DNA of 64,000 nucleotides, from the NCBI GenBank assembly GCA_018296165.2, contig JACKQL020000025.1:186001-250000 (forward strand). The letters are read 5' to 3'. Shown in pieces: positions 47,957 through 59,725 of this stretch; the first letter of the stretch is position 1; each line of letters begins with the position of its first letter. Made by a program: the position numbers and the translations under genes. The DNA comes from Termitomyces sp. T153 (lineage: Eukaryota; Basidiomycota; Agaricomycetes; Agaricales; Lyophyllaceae). The notes under the pieces are model-generated. The model was not told the DNA's origin. It saw nothing but the letters and a program-made list of their open reading frames with translations, and did not search any database.

Positions 47957-48299
47957 TGTTGGAATCCCAACCAGACAATGTACAAGTAGTTCAGGTAAGC
48001 ACCTAGACAATATGCATGTGTGTAAGTATAATGACCTCAGTCACATATAATGGACTATATTGGATGTACCTAGACAATACACATGTGTGTAAGTATAATG
48101 ACTAGGTACTTGGTTAGTTACTGTGGTATAGTATAACAGTGATATAACATACCCTCAGTCACGTATAATAAGACTGAGGGTGTTCTAAGTGTCCATTGTG
48201 TATATATAGAGTGGATGAACAAAGGTATGGCCATCACAATGGCCCTTGCAGTGGGTCATGGCACTTCATTCATGCATATCACAATGTGATATCCAAACA
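47957..48299 (-). repeat. Copia 5' LTR
   Basis: 343 bp partner of 36545-36886 in the same orientation. Terminal ATCCAAACA here versus ATCCCAACA in the other copy. Confidence 0.92.
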
Positions 48300-48520
48300 A
48301 CATGCAGGCCAGCTGAGGGCCCAATCATATCACCCAATGTGCATGGGTAACATGCTAGGTTACTACCATGCCCACTCCTTTGTATAAGGACTAATTTGAG
48401 CCTACTGCTAATAGTAATGTAGGGACCCTTCATTAGGGCCCTAGTGTCAATTCATGGGTGGGATGCTGTTTCCTATCCACTTCTCTTGTCTTACTCCTTT
48501 CATGAGTCTGTTGACAGACT

Positions 48521-48534
48521 AAAAAGGGAGGGTA
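48521..48534 (+). promoter_or_regulatory. Polypurine tract of the outer element
   Basis: AAAAAGGGAGGGTA immediately before TGTAATGG; it sets the outer element's orientation as + and marks the start of its 3' LTR. Confidence 0.65.
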
Positions 48535-48757
48535 TGTAATGGATCACCTGTTACATCCCAATTACAACCAGTATATATATATATTTTATAATTATATTAT
48601 TATATATCAGGTAGCATCACATGACACTACCTATAGATCTTATTCCTGTTATTATGTAAGGTAGCACCTTACTTCATACTTTGTAGACAGAATTGAACTG
48701 GTTTGAATTTATGGAGTGTGAACTGTAAGCTGTGCGACCCGTAACAGAAACGTTACA
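48535..48757 (+). repeat. Short 3' LTR of the outer element
   Basis: 223 bp beginning TGTAATGGATCACC and ending GAAACGTTACA, so TGTAA/TTACA ends. AT-rich centre (TATATATATATATTTTATAAT, split over 48573-48610). No second copy is in the window, so the call rests on the purine tract and the TG...CA ends. Confidence 0.6.
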
Positions 48758-49459
48758 GATTGGCAGCTGGCAGAGTGGTGCCGGGCAGCACATTAACCGT
48801 GAGATTTGCGGATCTGGGACAGCTCGTCCATGGTTGGGTCTGTCAGTGGCATGGGTGAGACTGGGATGCTAGGCGTAGATCTACATTACGTCTCGTGTTT
48901 TTTGCTAGATCTAATCTACTGCTTTTTATTGCTCGTGCATGCCCTCGCAACCGCTGCCTACAGCATCAGACGGCTGATTCACCAGAGCTTCCCCCGCGCC
49001 TCGACGGGCGACGCTGCGAGCGCAGTGCGAGACGACTATGATACATACCTAGATGCGCCCTTTTTCCTTTTTTGATTTATTCATTTACTTTTATTCTACC
49101 ACCCCCCATCAGTATGGAGACAATGTTCTTGCGAAAGAAGTTGATAAATGCCCCACATGTTGGCGGATTGGGATGGAAACAAAGTTTCATAGTGAATGAT
49201 CCACTCAATTTAATTTTATGTATGTTGGCCCTAGAAATATAGATGGACCAAGTTTCTGCTGTCAAGATGTCACTGCACCTCATAGATACAATAGACTCGC
49301 TGAATTGAATAGGCTATCAAGACTTTGACGGTTTGACTGGGAGGGTTTGATATCATCGATCTTGTTGAACTGCACTGAAAACATGACATACATAAAATAC
49401 ATTCCAGAGCAGTAGTGTTTGACGCCGGACCAGTCTGGCCATGGCCATGCGACCGCACT
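48758..49459. other. Unassigned stretch between retroelement cluster and YME2
   Basis: 700 bp. An open frame at 48806-49075 (+) has one hydrophobic segment (YVSCFLLDLIYCFLLLVHAL) and a charged end (GDAASAVRDDYDTYLD), without a recognised family or clear splice sites. No SPT16 similarity was found on either strand. The right part is the 3' flank of YME2. Confidence 0.5.
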
Positions 49460-52400
49460 TCAAGGATCCCCTTTCGCCAGGACTCTCTTGAGCTCTAAAT
49501 TCTTCTTCTCCAGTACCGCAATCTTTTTCGCGCTCGACGCCAATTTCTCTGCCAAATGCTTTGATCGAACAGAAGTACCATGTATATCCCCACAACCAAA
49601 CTGCCACCATGGCAGTCGTGTTCTTGATGCAATGGAACTGATCGTGATCAACTCCTCCTCACACGATTTGACTGTTTTCTCAGCAGCTGCGATAACCTTC
49701 TCATTGAGAGAAATTTCTTGCGTGGCTCGAAAAATTGGATCTTGTGTTTTCGATCGAGCACAGTAGCACAAACAGCAATTATAAGAGCTCACCATTGACA
49801 AGCCGTTGGAAAACCCACTTGAGAACAGGCTTTCCGGGGCGTATCATAGAGGGTCGACCTGAGGGAAATTGAGTATGTCAATGAGTGATGAATAGCATTA
49901 TGCAGGCCTTCATGAGTCCCAATTGATATGAGTTCTGCATGTTCCATACTTCGAAGTGGTGTTTCGTCTCCCTTGAACGGAAACTCCACAAGGACGTCAT
50001 GATAGGGAACCTGAATGGAGAAATTCGTGAAATGAACGAGAAACAGGTGGAAAATATAACCTCGTTCCGTCCTGAAAGGAGTTTCAGAACAGTCCAGGCC
50101 TGTTCTCGTGTCCACAGCAAGCTCTTTGCATCATCCACGTCATCGCCAAAGGCACTCTTCCTAAGCTCCGCAACACCTCGTGAGATGATATTTTCGACAG
50201 CATCCTCGACTGGTTGTCCATTTCGAATTTGGTGTACAAGCTGACAGTTAGCAATTTGTGAGTCAAATTTTGTGTATGAAGAAAAATGGCTGACGCTTTC
50301 TAGATCACTTGATCGACCACCAAGACGTTCCACATACACAATTTGATTGGACGTCAAGTCCACATCAATATCAGCATCACGTAGTTTCTGTCTGACAAAT
50401 GATATGGAGCTGCGAGAATCGGCGTCGGAAAGGGCAATTAGACTCAGAGGCTTTGACGGCAGAGCTAGGGGGAAAAGCGTTCATCTTCATCCTTCATGAT
50501 CATAAGATAGCGCCGAACCTTTAGCGAGGTATTTGGCATTTTCGCGGTTGTCACTCATAACGATAACATGCGCTACCTTTCATCGAAGTAAACTTGAGAT
50601 GAACCAAATCATTCAATGAACAGACCTGATTTTCGGCAAGGATTGCAGCCCATTGCGCCAACACGTTTAAGAGCTCCACTCGGTTTGAACCAACCTTGAC
50701 TGCATAATTCCGGATGACCACGATTGGTAAAGAGCGGACGGCTTCCATCTCGTCCTGACTACTTTGTCTCTTAGGAGTTTCCCCAAAACTAAACTTCTCT
50801 TCTACACTCCCGGAGGATGGCGCGCTTGATTCATCGCTGACGAGCATTGGCTCATCTCCGACGCCAAGTTCGCTCATGATCCCGTTTCCGGCGACGCAAT
50901 CCAACCTTCCGTCATGCCAAACACCTCTTTCGATTTTAGCCCAAATATATTCTTGGTTCTCCTTCTCCGACCTTTCACGCTCCCTTTTGTGGATCTGGCG
51001 CTTGGTAGCATTAAGGTGCGAGGAGTTCACGCCTTTGAGGGCCGTCCCGACGATGGCAAGAATTTGGCGCAACTGATCATCTAAAGAGCTGTTGAGACCA
51101 ACTGATCAAAAGTCATCTCAAGCCAAAGGGATTAATATATGGGATGAGATGATTACCTTTTTGTCCAATGAGGCCGACGCTCGCAAGGTCAATGAGATTG
51201 TTCACTGAATTGAGGAACGTGAAGACCGGCCAATATCCCGTCTGTGCAGCAAGTGAGGCAACAATCTGTGAATCAGAAGTTGTATTCTGAAGAGCACGGC
51301 AGTCTATGATCATGGCTTTACTGAATAAAAGCGTCTTGTAGCTTTGAAATGGATAGAACCGAGAAGCGACGTACCGTCCAGAATCTTTCAAAACTGTTTC
51401 TAATAATCTGGTTTTTCCACTGCCCTGGGGACCATGGATAAATTCAATGGTAGCTGTCACCAAGATCAACGACGATAACGGTAAGGCGGGAAAAGAAGAC
51501 ACACTCGGGAAATCGGACAAGTAGGTCTTGATAGCGCTGACAGCTTCCTTCCTCTCCCTCCAGACAACGCTATTGGCCAGTCCAACGGGCACAGGGGTAT
51601 GGTTAGATGCAGGAGCAAGAAGGTCAAACGCGTTTGTGCGTAGCCATTTGTAGAGCCGGAACTCTAAATTCACAATATATTAGGAATAGGAATTCATGTA
51701 GTATTGCCAGTAAACTATACCTCTGTAATCGAACCAATCTAGCATCTTGCCTTGGACCATTAGAGATCGGATAGGGTCAAAGACCTGTTATTTCATGACA
51801 ATCAAGTCCTGCAGAAATATGATACACAGACGGTATATGTTAACGTTCCCAGAAGGAACACCAAGAGGGGTAGTGTTATTTTCGGATGACTTGACATCCA
51901 ATCGCGGATCGCGTGGGCTTGAACGGGCCGTTGATATGCAGTACGGAGGAGAGTTTTGCCCGAGCCTTCAACAGGAGTATAACAGAAACCATGAAGAACG
52001 TTGCGGGCAATAGTAGCAGAGTGAAGTCGACTGAAAGTTATCGTGGTCGATCTTGGAGTACCCACCGGAACAGGACCAGGGACAGTCAAACGCTGAATGC
52101 GGCCAAATGGCTAGGTGTGTGAGGAAATCTTAAGTCAGGACTTCAGGAATGGTGAAGTGAAGGCTTACTCGAAATAACTCATAAAGTGATTGCTCTTGTA
52201 TGTCGGGTCCGTCAAAGGCGACGCTCACTATCGGAGATGCGTATCGATCCAAGTCCTGAAGTCATGAAGATTTCTTTAGCGAAAGCAATCAGGAAAAAAG
52301 AGAAAAAAACCTCTCTCCAAGGCGTGCCTTTGACCATCCATATATTCCCTTTGTTGAAGCCAAGCCATGATGGAAGACCTCCATGCTTTACGACTGCTTC

Positions 52401-52914
52401 CGACAGCTCGTGTTCAATGGACTTGAGGGCGTTTTCGGGATCGCTCGTTTTGTATATGAACCGTATAAAAACACCTCCATCCTTCTTGTAGGGTTCCAGA
52501 GAGGTGATTTTGAAGCCTTGGGTTTGGATGTGTTCCAAACGATGTCCAATGATCTCCAGAAGAGATTCCTCACGCAAGAGGCCAATATAATGTCGGAAAC
52601 TGAGTTTTATTCTTGTCAACAATAAGAAAACACGTTGAGTGATGTACGCACTCCCATTTGGCTATTTGGATAGGAAAGACCGAATCAGCAAACAACCATC
52701 CTTCATGCCACTGACAATGGTTTACGACAGTCGTCTTTGCTGAGAGATCCGCAGGTCCTTGAGCCTTATTGATTGGCGCATCTGAATATGACTGTCTGTG
52801 GACAAGAATTGAATTATCTCTGAATCGATATCTAAGTCGCTGAGGTGCCGCCTGACATAGTCTTGTCCGTGTAATCATTGAAAAAAGAAAAAGACAACGA
52901 CGCATCGACGTCAT
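49460..52914 (-). CDS. YME2: Mitochondrial escape protein 2 (YME2/RNA12)
   Basis: Mitochondrial inner-membrane protein affecting mtDNA nucleoid structure and escape. Start 52914 (MTSMRRCLFLFSMITRTRL), an Arg-rich presequence; the Met at 52905 is an alternative. HWHEGWLFADSVFPIQIAKW-like text (here QWHEGWLFADSVFPIQ, near 52690) is family-typical. The RNA-binding domain has DRYASPIVSVAFDGPDIQEQ and QRLTVPGPVPVG (near 52080-52260). A membrane segment ITLPLLVFLLGTLTYTVCV lies near 51850. Then follow the RNA12 P-loop region with SVVWRERKEAVSAIKTYL, FIHGPQGSGKTRLLETVL (Walker A, near 51430) and AMIIDCRALQNT. The C-terminus has the QEISLNEKVIAAAEKTVKSC coiled coil, LPWWQFGCG, and ends KRVLAKGDP. About twelve introns. 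The domain order matches YME2 fully. Confidence 0.92.
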
Positions 52915-53407
52915 TTCTACATATATACCCATCATTATCAAATATTGATCTTTATTTTTCAGATGTGTATGTGACTTACTATCAGTGTAGTACATGCTGC
53001 AACAGGAGAAATGTAATGTGTGATGGCCTTGAGCCAATGTGAGTTGTAACTAGGTACTAGATGCGATGTATGTATGACAATGTTGGCCTTGAGCCGAGAG
53101 AAGCTACTACTAATGGGATACAGTTGTAAGTCATAAAATTCCAACATAGATAGCCTAAGGGAAAGAGTGGCGAGGACAACAAGTGGGCCCAAATGGGACA
53201 GATGAAAGTCGAGCGCGCGATAACTTTTATATATGAGGCACATGTAGGTGCATGCTGCAACGAGCTCGAAGCGCCTGGGGTTGCGCCCTGGCAAGAAACA
53301 GGAATATTAGAGCCAAGTGAGAAACGAGACGAAAGACAATATGTTGCTTTCCAAGTCCGATGGAATCACTTCAGACAGCGAAGACAAATGTTAGACGATG
53401 GGATAAG
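52915..53407. other. Intergenic, YME2 promoter and NUP1 3' flank
   Basis: About 490 bp. The word TTGGCCTTGAGCC or close to it occurs twice (near 53024 and 53082). An antisense open frame at 53193-53663 overlaps the nucleoporin's 3' coding end and is not a gene. Confidence 0.5.
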
Positions 53408-56400
53408 TCAACGTTTCGCCCCACCTCTTCGGTTGGGGAGTTTGCGAATGACCCTAGTACCGGTCCCAGAAGGCGCTGCTGGCGCTGCACCAATGGTGAA
53501 GAGAGTAGCACCTCCCGTCGTTGGTACAGCCGGGTTTGAAGTGCCAAACGGTGAGGAAGGTTGCTGTGGCTGCCCAAATCCCGGAGTGGCTGTGTTTCCG
53601 AACCCACCTGAGGTCGCGGACTGTGGAAGTGTTAGGTTAACTCCAGCGGGGGATGCAGGTTGAGAGCTAAACGAGAATGCCGTATTGACAGGGGGCAATG
53701 GTACTCCGAAGGAGAAGGGCGATGTTTGTTGCGTAAAAGTGGACGGGCTACCTGGTGCTGATCCAGACTGTGACTGGCCAAAAGCACTTCCAGTGCTGTT
53801 GTTGCTAGGCCCGCCGAAAGGAAACACAGGAGCAGATCCTGCAGCAGAAGTTGGTGTGCCAAATGAAAATGATCCTGTCGTACTTGGTCGCGGTGGTTCA
53901 GGCTTGCTCTGACCAAAGCTAAATGCTGTTGAGGTAGGCGCGGCTTGACCAAAGCTGAACGGGTTGCCCTCATGAGGTTTACCAAGCGCAGTGGTGGTGG
54001 TTGACGATACTCCAAATGAGAAGGGTCTGGAGCCATTGCTTTGAGTTCCGAAAGAGGATATGGGCGTACTGTTTCCAAAAGAAAACCCACTGCTCCCAAT
54101 AGTGGGCCTATCGGCGGGTTTAAGGGGTTGCTGTATATCACGGGTCGGACTTTCATCCATATTGACTTCGAGATCTTGATTCTTGGGAGGCGTTACGGGA
54201 CGCGTGGTTTGTCCAAAACTGAAAGGCTTCGTAGAGGCATCACTTTCACCTCCACTGAAAGAAAACCCTACAGAGGTGGGAGCAGGAGCAGGAACAGAGA
54301 GTGGAGGTACCCCGAAGGTGAAAAGCGAGCCCCGATTTCCGTCTGCTGGAGGTGGTGTGCTCGGCGCCGCACCGAAGGAGAAAGGGCTGTTCGCAGGCTT
54401 GGCATCCTTTCCTTTACCCTTATTTCCACAAGAAAAAGCAGGCTCTTGATCTAATGGAGCATCTACATTCCTAAAAGAGAAAGAGGTCGTGTCCGCAGAT
54501 GTTTGTCCTGCTTCATCCGTCCTTCCAAAGGAGAGCACAGAACTCGCGGATTTTTGTTCTGCTTCCTTGGCACCTGTGCTTTCGAAAAATATGGTATTAG
54601 CCGGTTTCTGTTCCGCTTTTGTAGTTCCAAACAAGAAAGGTGTGCCTGCGGGTTCCTGCTCTATGCCATTTGCGTCTGGGCCTCCAAAACTGAACCCTCC
54701 GCTTTCGTTACCTCCAGAGACAGGTTTTGGCATCCCGAATAGCGGCTTGGAAGTCTCCACTGTTGATGTCATGGTTTGTCCAGATGGGGTAGTCTGCGCT
54801 GATGATTCATTGTTGGAATTCTCGAACAGCAGAGTAGGAGCTAGAGGAGTCACTTTGGAAAGCTCACCAAAGACCCCAGACGGTAGCGAAGACCCAAACG
54901 TTGGGACTGGAGTGATGGAAGTAGAAGAACTGGCGAACATTGACGGTTTGGGTTTGGGAGCTTCATTACTAACAGGTGCAGGTACGGGAATTTCTGCCGA
55001 CTTTGAGAATGATGTCACAGCCGGCATTGCACCGAACATCGGTCGGGGAGCCAGTGTTGGTTCCACTGACTTTTCATTGGATGAGAGGGACACAGCTGCC
55101 GTAATAGGAGCGACAGCCACACCATCTGTACTTGTCGACTCTGCAGTGGCCATGTGCCCGGTCCATTTCAGACTTTCAGCGGAATCGAACAAGGGTTTGC
55201 TGGCCGACGACTCGAGAGTCTTCCTGCTTTCGCCCTCCCATAGCGGATTTTCAGCATCTTTCACGGGCACCGGCGGATTGGAAGGCGCAGTGCTGGAAAT
55301 GTCAAATACCATTGGAGCAGACGAGGAGGGATTGATAGGTTTTGATAAAGTCGATGAAGTGGCGAAGAAATTAGGCATCCCGCTTGTGCTAGACTGAGAT
55401 GCGATCGCTTTGGACGAGGTCACTGAATTCGCAAAGAAGCTCGGTACTCCATTAGTGGCAGGGATTGCGACAAGCGGGTCAGCCGGAACCAGAGTTGTTG
55501 TCTCCACGGGTTGAGCTTGCGGCAATGGCGAAGGGATACGTGGAAGGGTTTGTTGCGCCGGTTGTGGGGCCAAAGCGGAGGGAAGGTTCGAATTTGAACC
55601 AATAGTTGGAGTGCCAGCGGCGTGAACAATCGACGAGGGAGGATTATCTGCCTTAGTAAATGAGAAAGGAAGAGTCGCAATCGGAGGCTCTTTTCCTTCT
55701 GAAGAATCAATTTTGACAGGCTTAGTCTAAGGTAGTTTTGTTTTAGACAAAACCAATTGGAACAGTAGATGCAAAATGACTCGCCTCTTTAGCAAAACTA
55801 AATCCATCTGAGATCTTGAAAACGGGAACATGTTTTGCAGCCTCTTCCAAAGCATCTAGTTCCTCCTTCCTTTGTATTGATTCTTCGTCCGCTTCGTCTA
55901 GATCATCCATGGCCGCCTCATCAAATGCAGCAGAGAACTTCATCTTTGGAGGTCTAGAGGGCCGAGCAATATGGTTCCTAGTCTTTGTGCGTCCAACACG
56001 AAGCGAAGAGGATTGTACTGAAGAAGTGGTGTTCTCAGAGACTTGGCTTGCCTTTGAAAGTAGGGCAATGGACATTGGCGGTTCGGAAGTTGCATCCACG
56101 GCCTTATGACTGATTTGGGAATCATCATCCATTTTCTCATCATCGACAAGAACGCTATTCTTCTCTTCATCTGCTTCTTGCTTTCTTCTGGCCAACAACC
56201 TTTTCATCCCGCCTTCGCCAGCATAGGGTTTTGTCTCGTTGTGAAGAGAGGCTTCTTTCTTTCCGCTGACTTTCCGCCCGAGTCGCCCTGAACGACCATC
56301 TCTCTGCATAAGGACGAGATTTGAGGCTCGACGGGATTTGAACATATTGGAAGATGATGTTGTCGCTGAGACATTGGAGGAACGTAACCGTGTCGGCACA

Positions 56401-57450
56401 AGGGGTGTCTTGTAGATATCCAATTCATGAAGGGCCTTCTCTATCACGGTCTCGGGATGTGGACCTGAAACAACATGCAGATTAGATTACTGAGAAACAC
56501 AGTGATGTTCGATTTACTTGTTGTACTGGCGGACTCGCGATTGGATTCGCCAACCATTAGAGAACTATGTTGACGAGCTGGAGAATGATGCTGTAGGAAA
56601 AATCAGACATCCGAGAAGCAATGCAAAGAGATAAAGTGCCCACTCTTCGCACAGATTCCATAAGAGATCCAAGTGTGACGGAAGATGACCTTGTTAACCC
56701 ATTTTGCAAAGGTTCCGACGCTTTCACCGAGGGCGCACGGAGGAATGTGGGATTTGAATTAAGCGCGTTCAGCGGAGGGGGCTCAGAAACTTCTCTGAGA
56801 GGTTGCGGCGTCATCGAAGTGCGCATAAGGAATGGCGGGCGCCCAGATAGAGGGGGCATTGAAAGATCCCGCGAAGCCATTCTGATAAGGTTACTAGAGT
56901 CTATCGAAGTATCTCGGCGAAGAGGGATAGAGGGAGTGGCAGAAGAGCTTGAAAAAGGGCGAGGGGGTGGGTCGATGGACATAGTGCGCGAGAGCGAACT
57001 GGCCCGGAAGTGATTATTCTGACTATTATTGAGATCATAAGGTTGCGTAACAGAAAGCAAACGAGTGGAAGAGGGTTGGGTCAAAGGATTGGATTGACGG
57101 TGCTGTTGTTGCTGGAACACGGAACCGGGGGGATCAAGATAGCCATGAGCTGAGGCAGGAGTCTGAGAGTACGATTCATCACGAGGAGGACTGTGAATCC
57201 TCATGCGCTTGTTTCGCGCAGGCCTGTCTTCATCCTCCACAGTTGGCTGAGAAGAAGCCCCTGCAAGGCGCCTCCGCTTGCCTTGAAAATCTTTAGAATC
57301 TTCAAAATCATCTGTGCTGGCAAACCAGGCCAGAGGAGCAGTCACCAAGCTTTTTAGGCTCCCGAGAAATGAGGAGTTTCGACGAGACAGAGGCTGGCGC
57401 TTCGTGAGGGGCCTTCGTCGCTGGTTGCCAGACGAGCTCGATGAGGCCAT
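53408..57450 (-). CDS. FXFG nucleoporin, Nup1/Nup60/Nup124 type
   Basis: Nuclear-basket nucleoporin. Start 57450, MASSSSSGNQRRRPLTKRQP, then SFLGSLKSLVTAPLAWFAST, an amphipathic helix of the kind Nup1 and Nup60 use to bind the inner nuclear membrane. A basic stretch (GKRRRLAGAS, RNKRMRIHSPP) could be an import signal. Middle exons (55743-56447) have helical KALHELDIYKTPLVPTRLRS and LARRKQEADEEKN. From about 55700 a very long exon carries FG repeats, mostly FSFG, for example GGFSFGGPDANG, PFSFGAAPSTPP, PFSFGQTTRPV, TAFSFGQSKPEP. The end is RKLPNRRGGAKR, a basic tail as in Nup1 (importin-beta contact). A GC-AG intron near 55740-55785 joins FAKE to TKPVKIDSSEG. Which of Nup1/60/124/153 it corresponds to is inferred from the layout only. 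Confidence 0.85.
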
Positions 57451-57601
57451 GTCAAGAAACAGAACAACAAGCAGTTGTCACAATTTCCGTCACAAGTGTT
57501 ACTTTCCGGAGCCGATATGGCAATTTGGCCCTAGCGAGAGTTGAATGGACCATCTGACAAGCAGTTAGAGCTAGTGCTTTCAAGAGTCGTCGTTGCACTC
57601 C
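57451..57601. promoter_or_regulatory. Divergent promoter, NUP1-type gene / TRAPPC13
   Basis: 151 bp between the two start codons. Contains a CT- and AC-rich stretch and no clear TATA. Presumed shared promoter. Confidence 0.5.
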
Positions 57602-59621
57602 ATGATGGAAGGCCCTACCCTACTTACTCTCAAGGTCATGCGCGTGTCTGTGCGTAGATGCTAATCTACTTTGCGGACTCGATATCTCAATTCTATGTTT
57701 CCAGCGGCCTGAACTGGCCAGCGCGTGGCAGCCTTTTTATTCGAGTTCACCCTCTTTCTCCGTGCGTTGTATTCATGTAAGAACTGGGATTAGAATCTCA
57801 TACATATTCATAGGCGCACTCTACTGCATCTATCGTTTCGCTCCAAGGTACCACACCACTACCTGGACATCCAAAGACCCTCAGAGACCTTACTCATGCT
57901 TCTGAGATCCTCGCTCTTCCTTCTTCGTTTGGATCGATACAGCTGGGAGAGACATTCTCAAGTTGTCTATGTGTGAATAACGAAGCCCAATTTGATGTCG
58001 AAGCGATGAGTCTCAGAGTGGAAATGCAGACGGCCACAGCTAAAGTCGTGCTCGCCGAATATGGTGGCCCAGATCATACACTTGCTGCTGGGAAGACTTT
58101 TGAGAACGTTGTACATCATGAAATTAAGGAGCTTGGACAGCATGTCTTAGCATGTGCCGTCACTTATCGCCATCCATCACATTCCCGCCAATCGTCAGGT
58201 CCCGGGGAGAACTCTGAAGAGGACCCAAGTCTACAAACATTCAGAAAATTCTACAAGTTTGCTGTGAAGTACACTCTAGCGTTGTCAAGCAATTTTGACT
58301 TATCGACTGTCAACAGGTCACAAACCCATTGTCAGTCAAGACAAAGGTCCATGTCCCCAAATCTCCATCTGCATTGCTTTCTCGTGCTGAACGAGAGAAA
58401 GTCTTCCTTGAGGTGCACATCCAGAATCTTACCCAAACACCGATGTATTTTGAAAGAGTACAATTCGAATGTGTAGACGGGTGGGAAGCAGAAGACGTAA
58501 ATCTCCTGGATGACAAGAACCCGTTGTTCTCTGGCCCTCAAGCACTTATGCAACCGCAGGATACAAGACAATATATTTATATTTTCACACCCAAATATAC
58601 GTCACTATTACCCCCCACACTTCCTCCCGGTTCCGTGGTTCCCCTTGGTCGGCTTGACATCTTTTGGAGATCGTCTTTCGGTGAACCGGGCCGCCTTTTG
58701 ACCTCTATGTTGTCCCGCAGAATACCGATACCTCCCCCAATGCAAACACCTGGATCCGCTCTGCCCCCTTACCTCAAACGCACCGTGACTCACGGTCCGC
58801 CATCTCGTCCACAATCTCCCCATGCGAATCAATCCCAGCCTGACATACCACCTCCACGATCTGGGTCATCTTCACGCCCTCAATCGCCGTTTCAGCCGCC
58901 AGTAGCGCCTCCGCCCGAGTTAGAGGTCGGTCTCCTTATTCGCGACACCCCTCGGGATACACTCAGGGTGGACAAACCCTTCACATTACCTCTCACCCTC
59001 GTCTTATCAACCACACGGCAGCCAGAAAATGAGAAATCACACCGGATCGTTCAAATAATAGTTCAACACCTTCAGGCCCCACGTGTTAGTGTACCTTCAA
59101 CCACTCCTGCCCCCCGCGCAGAAATGTTCAGCCCGCACCTCCCATCCTCTGGTTTCTCAACACCTTCCTCGGTACCCCCGACTTTTAGCTATGCAGTTGC
59201 TCATCAGAAATTAGCGGTGGTGGCTTCACCTCGCCAACGGGCTCTCAGCGTTTTGGAAGGAAACCTAACTGTAGGTAACAATGATACCCCGTCAATTCCC
59301 CCACCGTATTCTAAGGGTCATGACGAATTCAAGTTGCCTCCCACTGTGCTATACGTGGGATCATCTGTACTTCGTTTGCCGCCCATTGAGTTATTTTCAG
59401 AACCAGAGGTTGTCGGCCAGATAGTTGCGACTCAAGACTTCGAACTAACGTACCTGCCTACTCGGAAAGGCTTTGCAACAGTCGGAGGATTGCGCATACT
59501 TCTCACCGACAAGTTTGTGGATGAGAGTTATACGGGAAACGTTGACTCTAACAGTAGCTTAGGCCAAGCCAGAACGTTGAAAGAATGGGATGTGATAGCA
59601 GAGATATGGGTTTCGCCTTGA
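57602..59621 (+). CDS. TRAPPC13: TRAPP complex subunit 13 (TRAPPC13)
   Basis: Subunit of TRAPP tethering complexes (TRAPPIII/II in metazoa and filamentous fungi), acting in ER-Golgi traffic and autophagy through Rab activation. Start 57602 (MMEGPTLLTLKVMRVS), the conserved HLL-type entry. Introns near 57647-57703 and 57760-57812 lead to RPELASAWQPFYSSSPSFS and AHSTASIVSLQGTTPLPGHP. Then FGSIQLGETFSSCLCVNNEA, the family hallmark, HHEIKELGQHVLACAVTY, and FRKFYKFAV joined across an intron (58264-58317) to TNPLSVKTKVHVPKSPSALL. EKVFLEVHIQNLTQTPMYFE is followed by a Pro-rich insert (58740-58920) and a C-terminal beta domain ending KEWDVIAEIWVSP. The N-terminal exons are short and were placed by splice sites plus similarity. 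Confidence 0.92.
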
Positions 59622-59725
59622 TCTTCTAGAGTTATATCGCACACGTATAGGGAAATTGTGATTAATTGCTGGTTATCATGAACAATCATAAAAAAGTCCG
59701 TAACGTAAAACTAAGCAAGAAGAAT

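Larger units (their letters stand above)
36545..48299 (-). mobile_element. Ty1/copia LTR retrotransposon, defective, with two later insertions
   Basis: Element on the minus strand: 5' LTR at 47957-48299, 3' LTR at 36545-36886. LTRs begin and end TG...CA, and the element is flanked by a perfect 5-bp target duplication ACATG (36540-36544 and 48300-48304). The primer site 47947-47956 reads GGTTATGGGC on the minus strand, the half-initiator-Met-tRNA type known from Drosophila copia. A purine tract (AAGGAGGAG, minus) lies at 36887-36895. Without its two insertions the element is about 4.7 kb. Coding remnants run gag, protease, GAG-pre-integrase, reverse transcriptase, RNase H. The integrase core is missing, many stops are present and the RT active site is altered, so it cannot move by itself. 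Confidence 0.9.
35371..48757 (+). mobile_element. Nested retrotransposon cluster; outer layer a decayed, 5'-truncated LTR element
   Basis: The outermost layer is 35371-36544 plus 48305-48757, interrupted by the copia element. Read on +, 35400-36040 gives a broken frame (WHFDINVWAQCILHHSHPDS, YSGMAIDASLCIDQQL, YWDVVDNYYAHVGEF, ETEVHLLAKCVPPTWVNY) with stops, of no family I recognise. It ends in a purine tract and a short 3' LTR (next entries). No matching 5' LTR exists on the left, where the element meets the SPT16 fragment, so its 5' part is lost. A perfect 24-nt hairpin (CAGGAGCACT arms) lies at 35988-36011. The left boundary, somewhere in 35371-35400, is uncertain. Confidence 0.65.

Noticed and set aside
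48573..48610. AT-rich TATATA tract as a replication origin
   Set aside because: Lies in the middle of a probable LTR and is explained by it.
48806..49075. Plus-strand 89-codon frame with a hydrophobic segment
   Set aside because: Could be a membrane peptide, but no start context, intron pattern or family supports it; it adjoins a transposon edge.
53193..55397. Long plus-strand frames (53193-53663, 54489-55397)
   Set aside because: Mirror frames of the FXFG repeat exon on the minus strand; repeat codons keep the opposite strand open.
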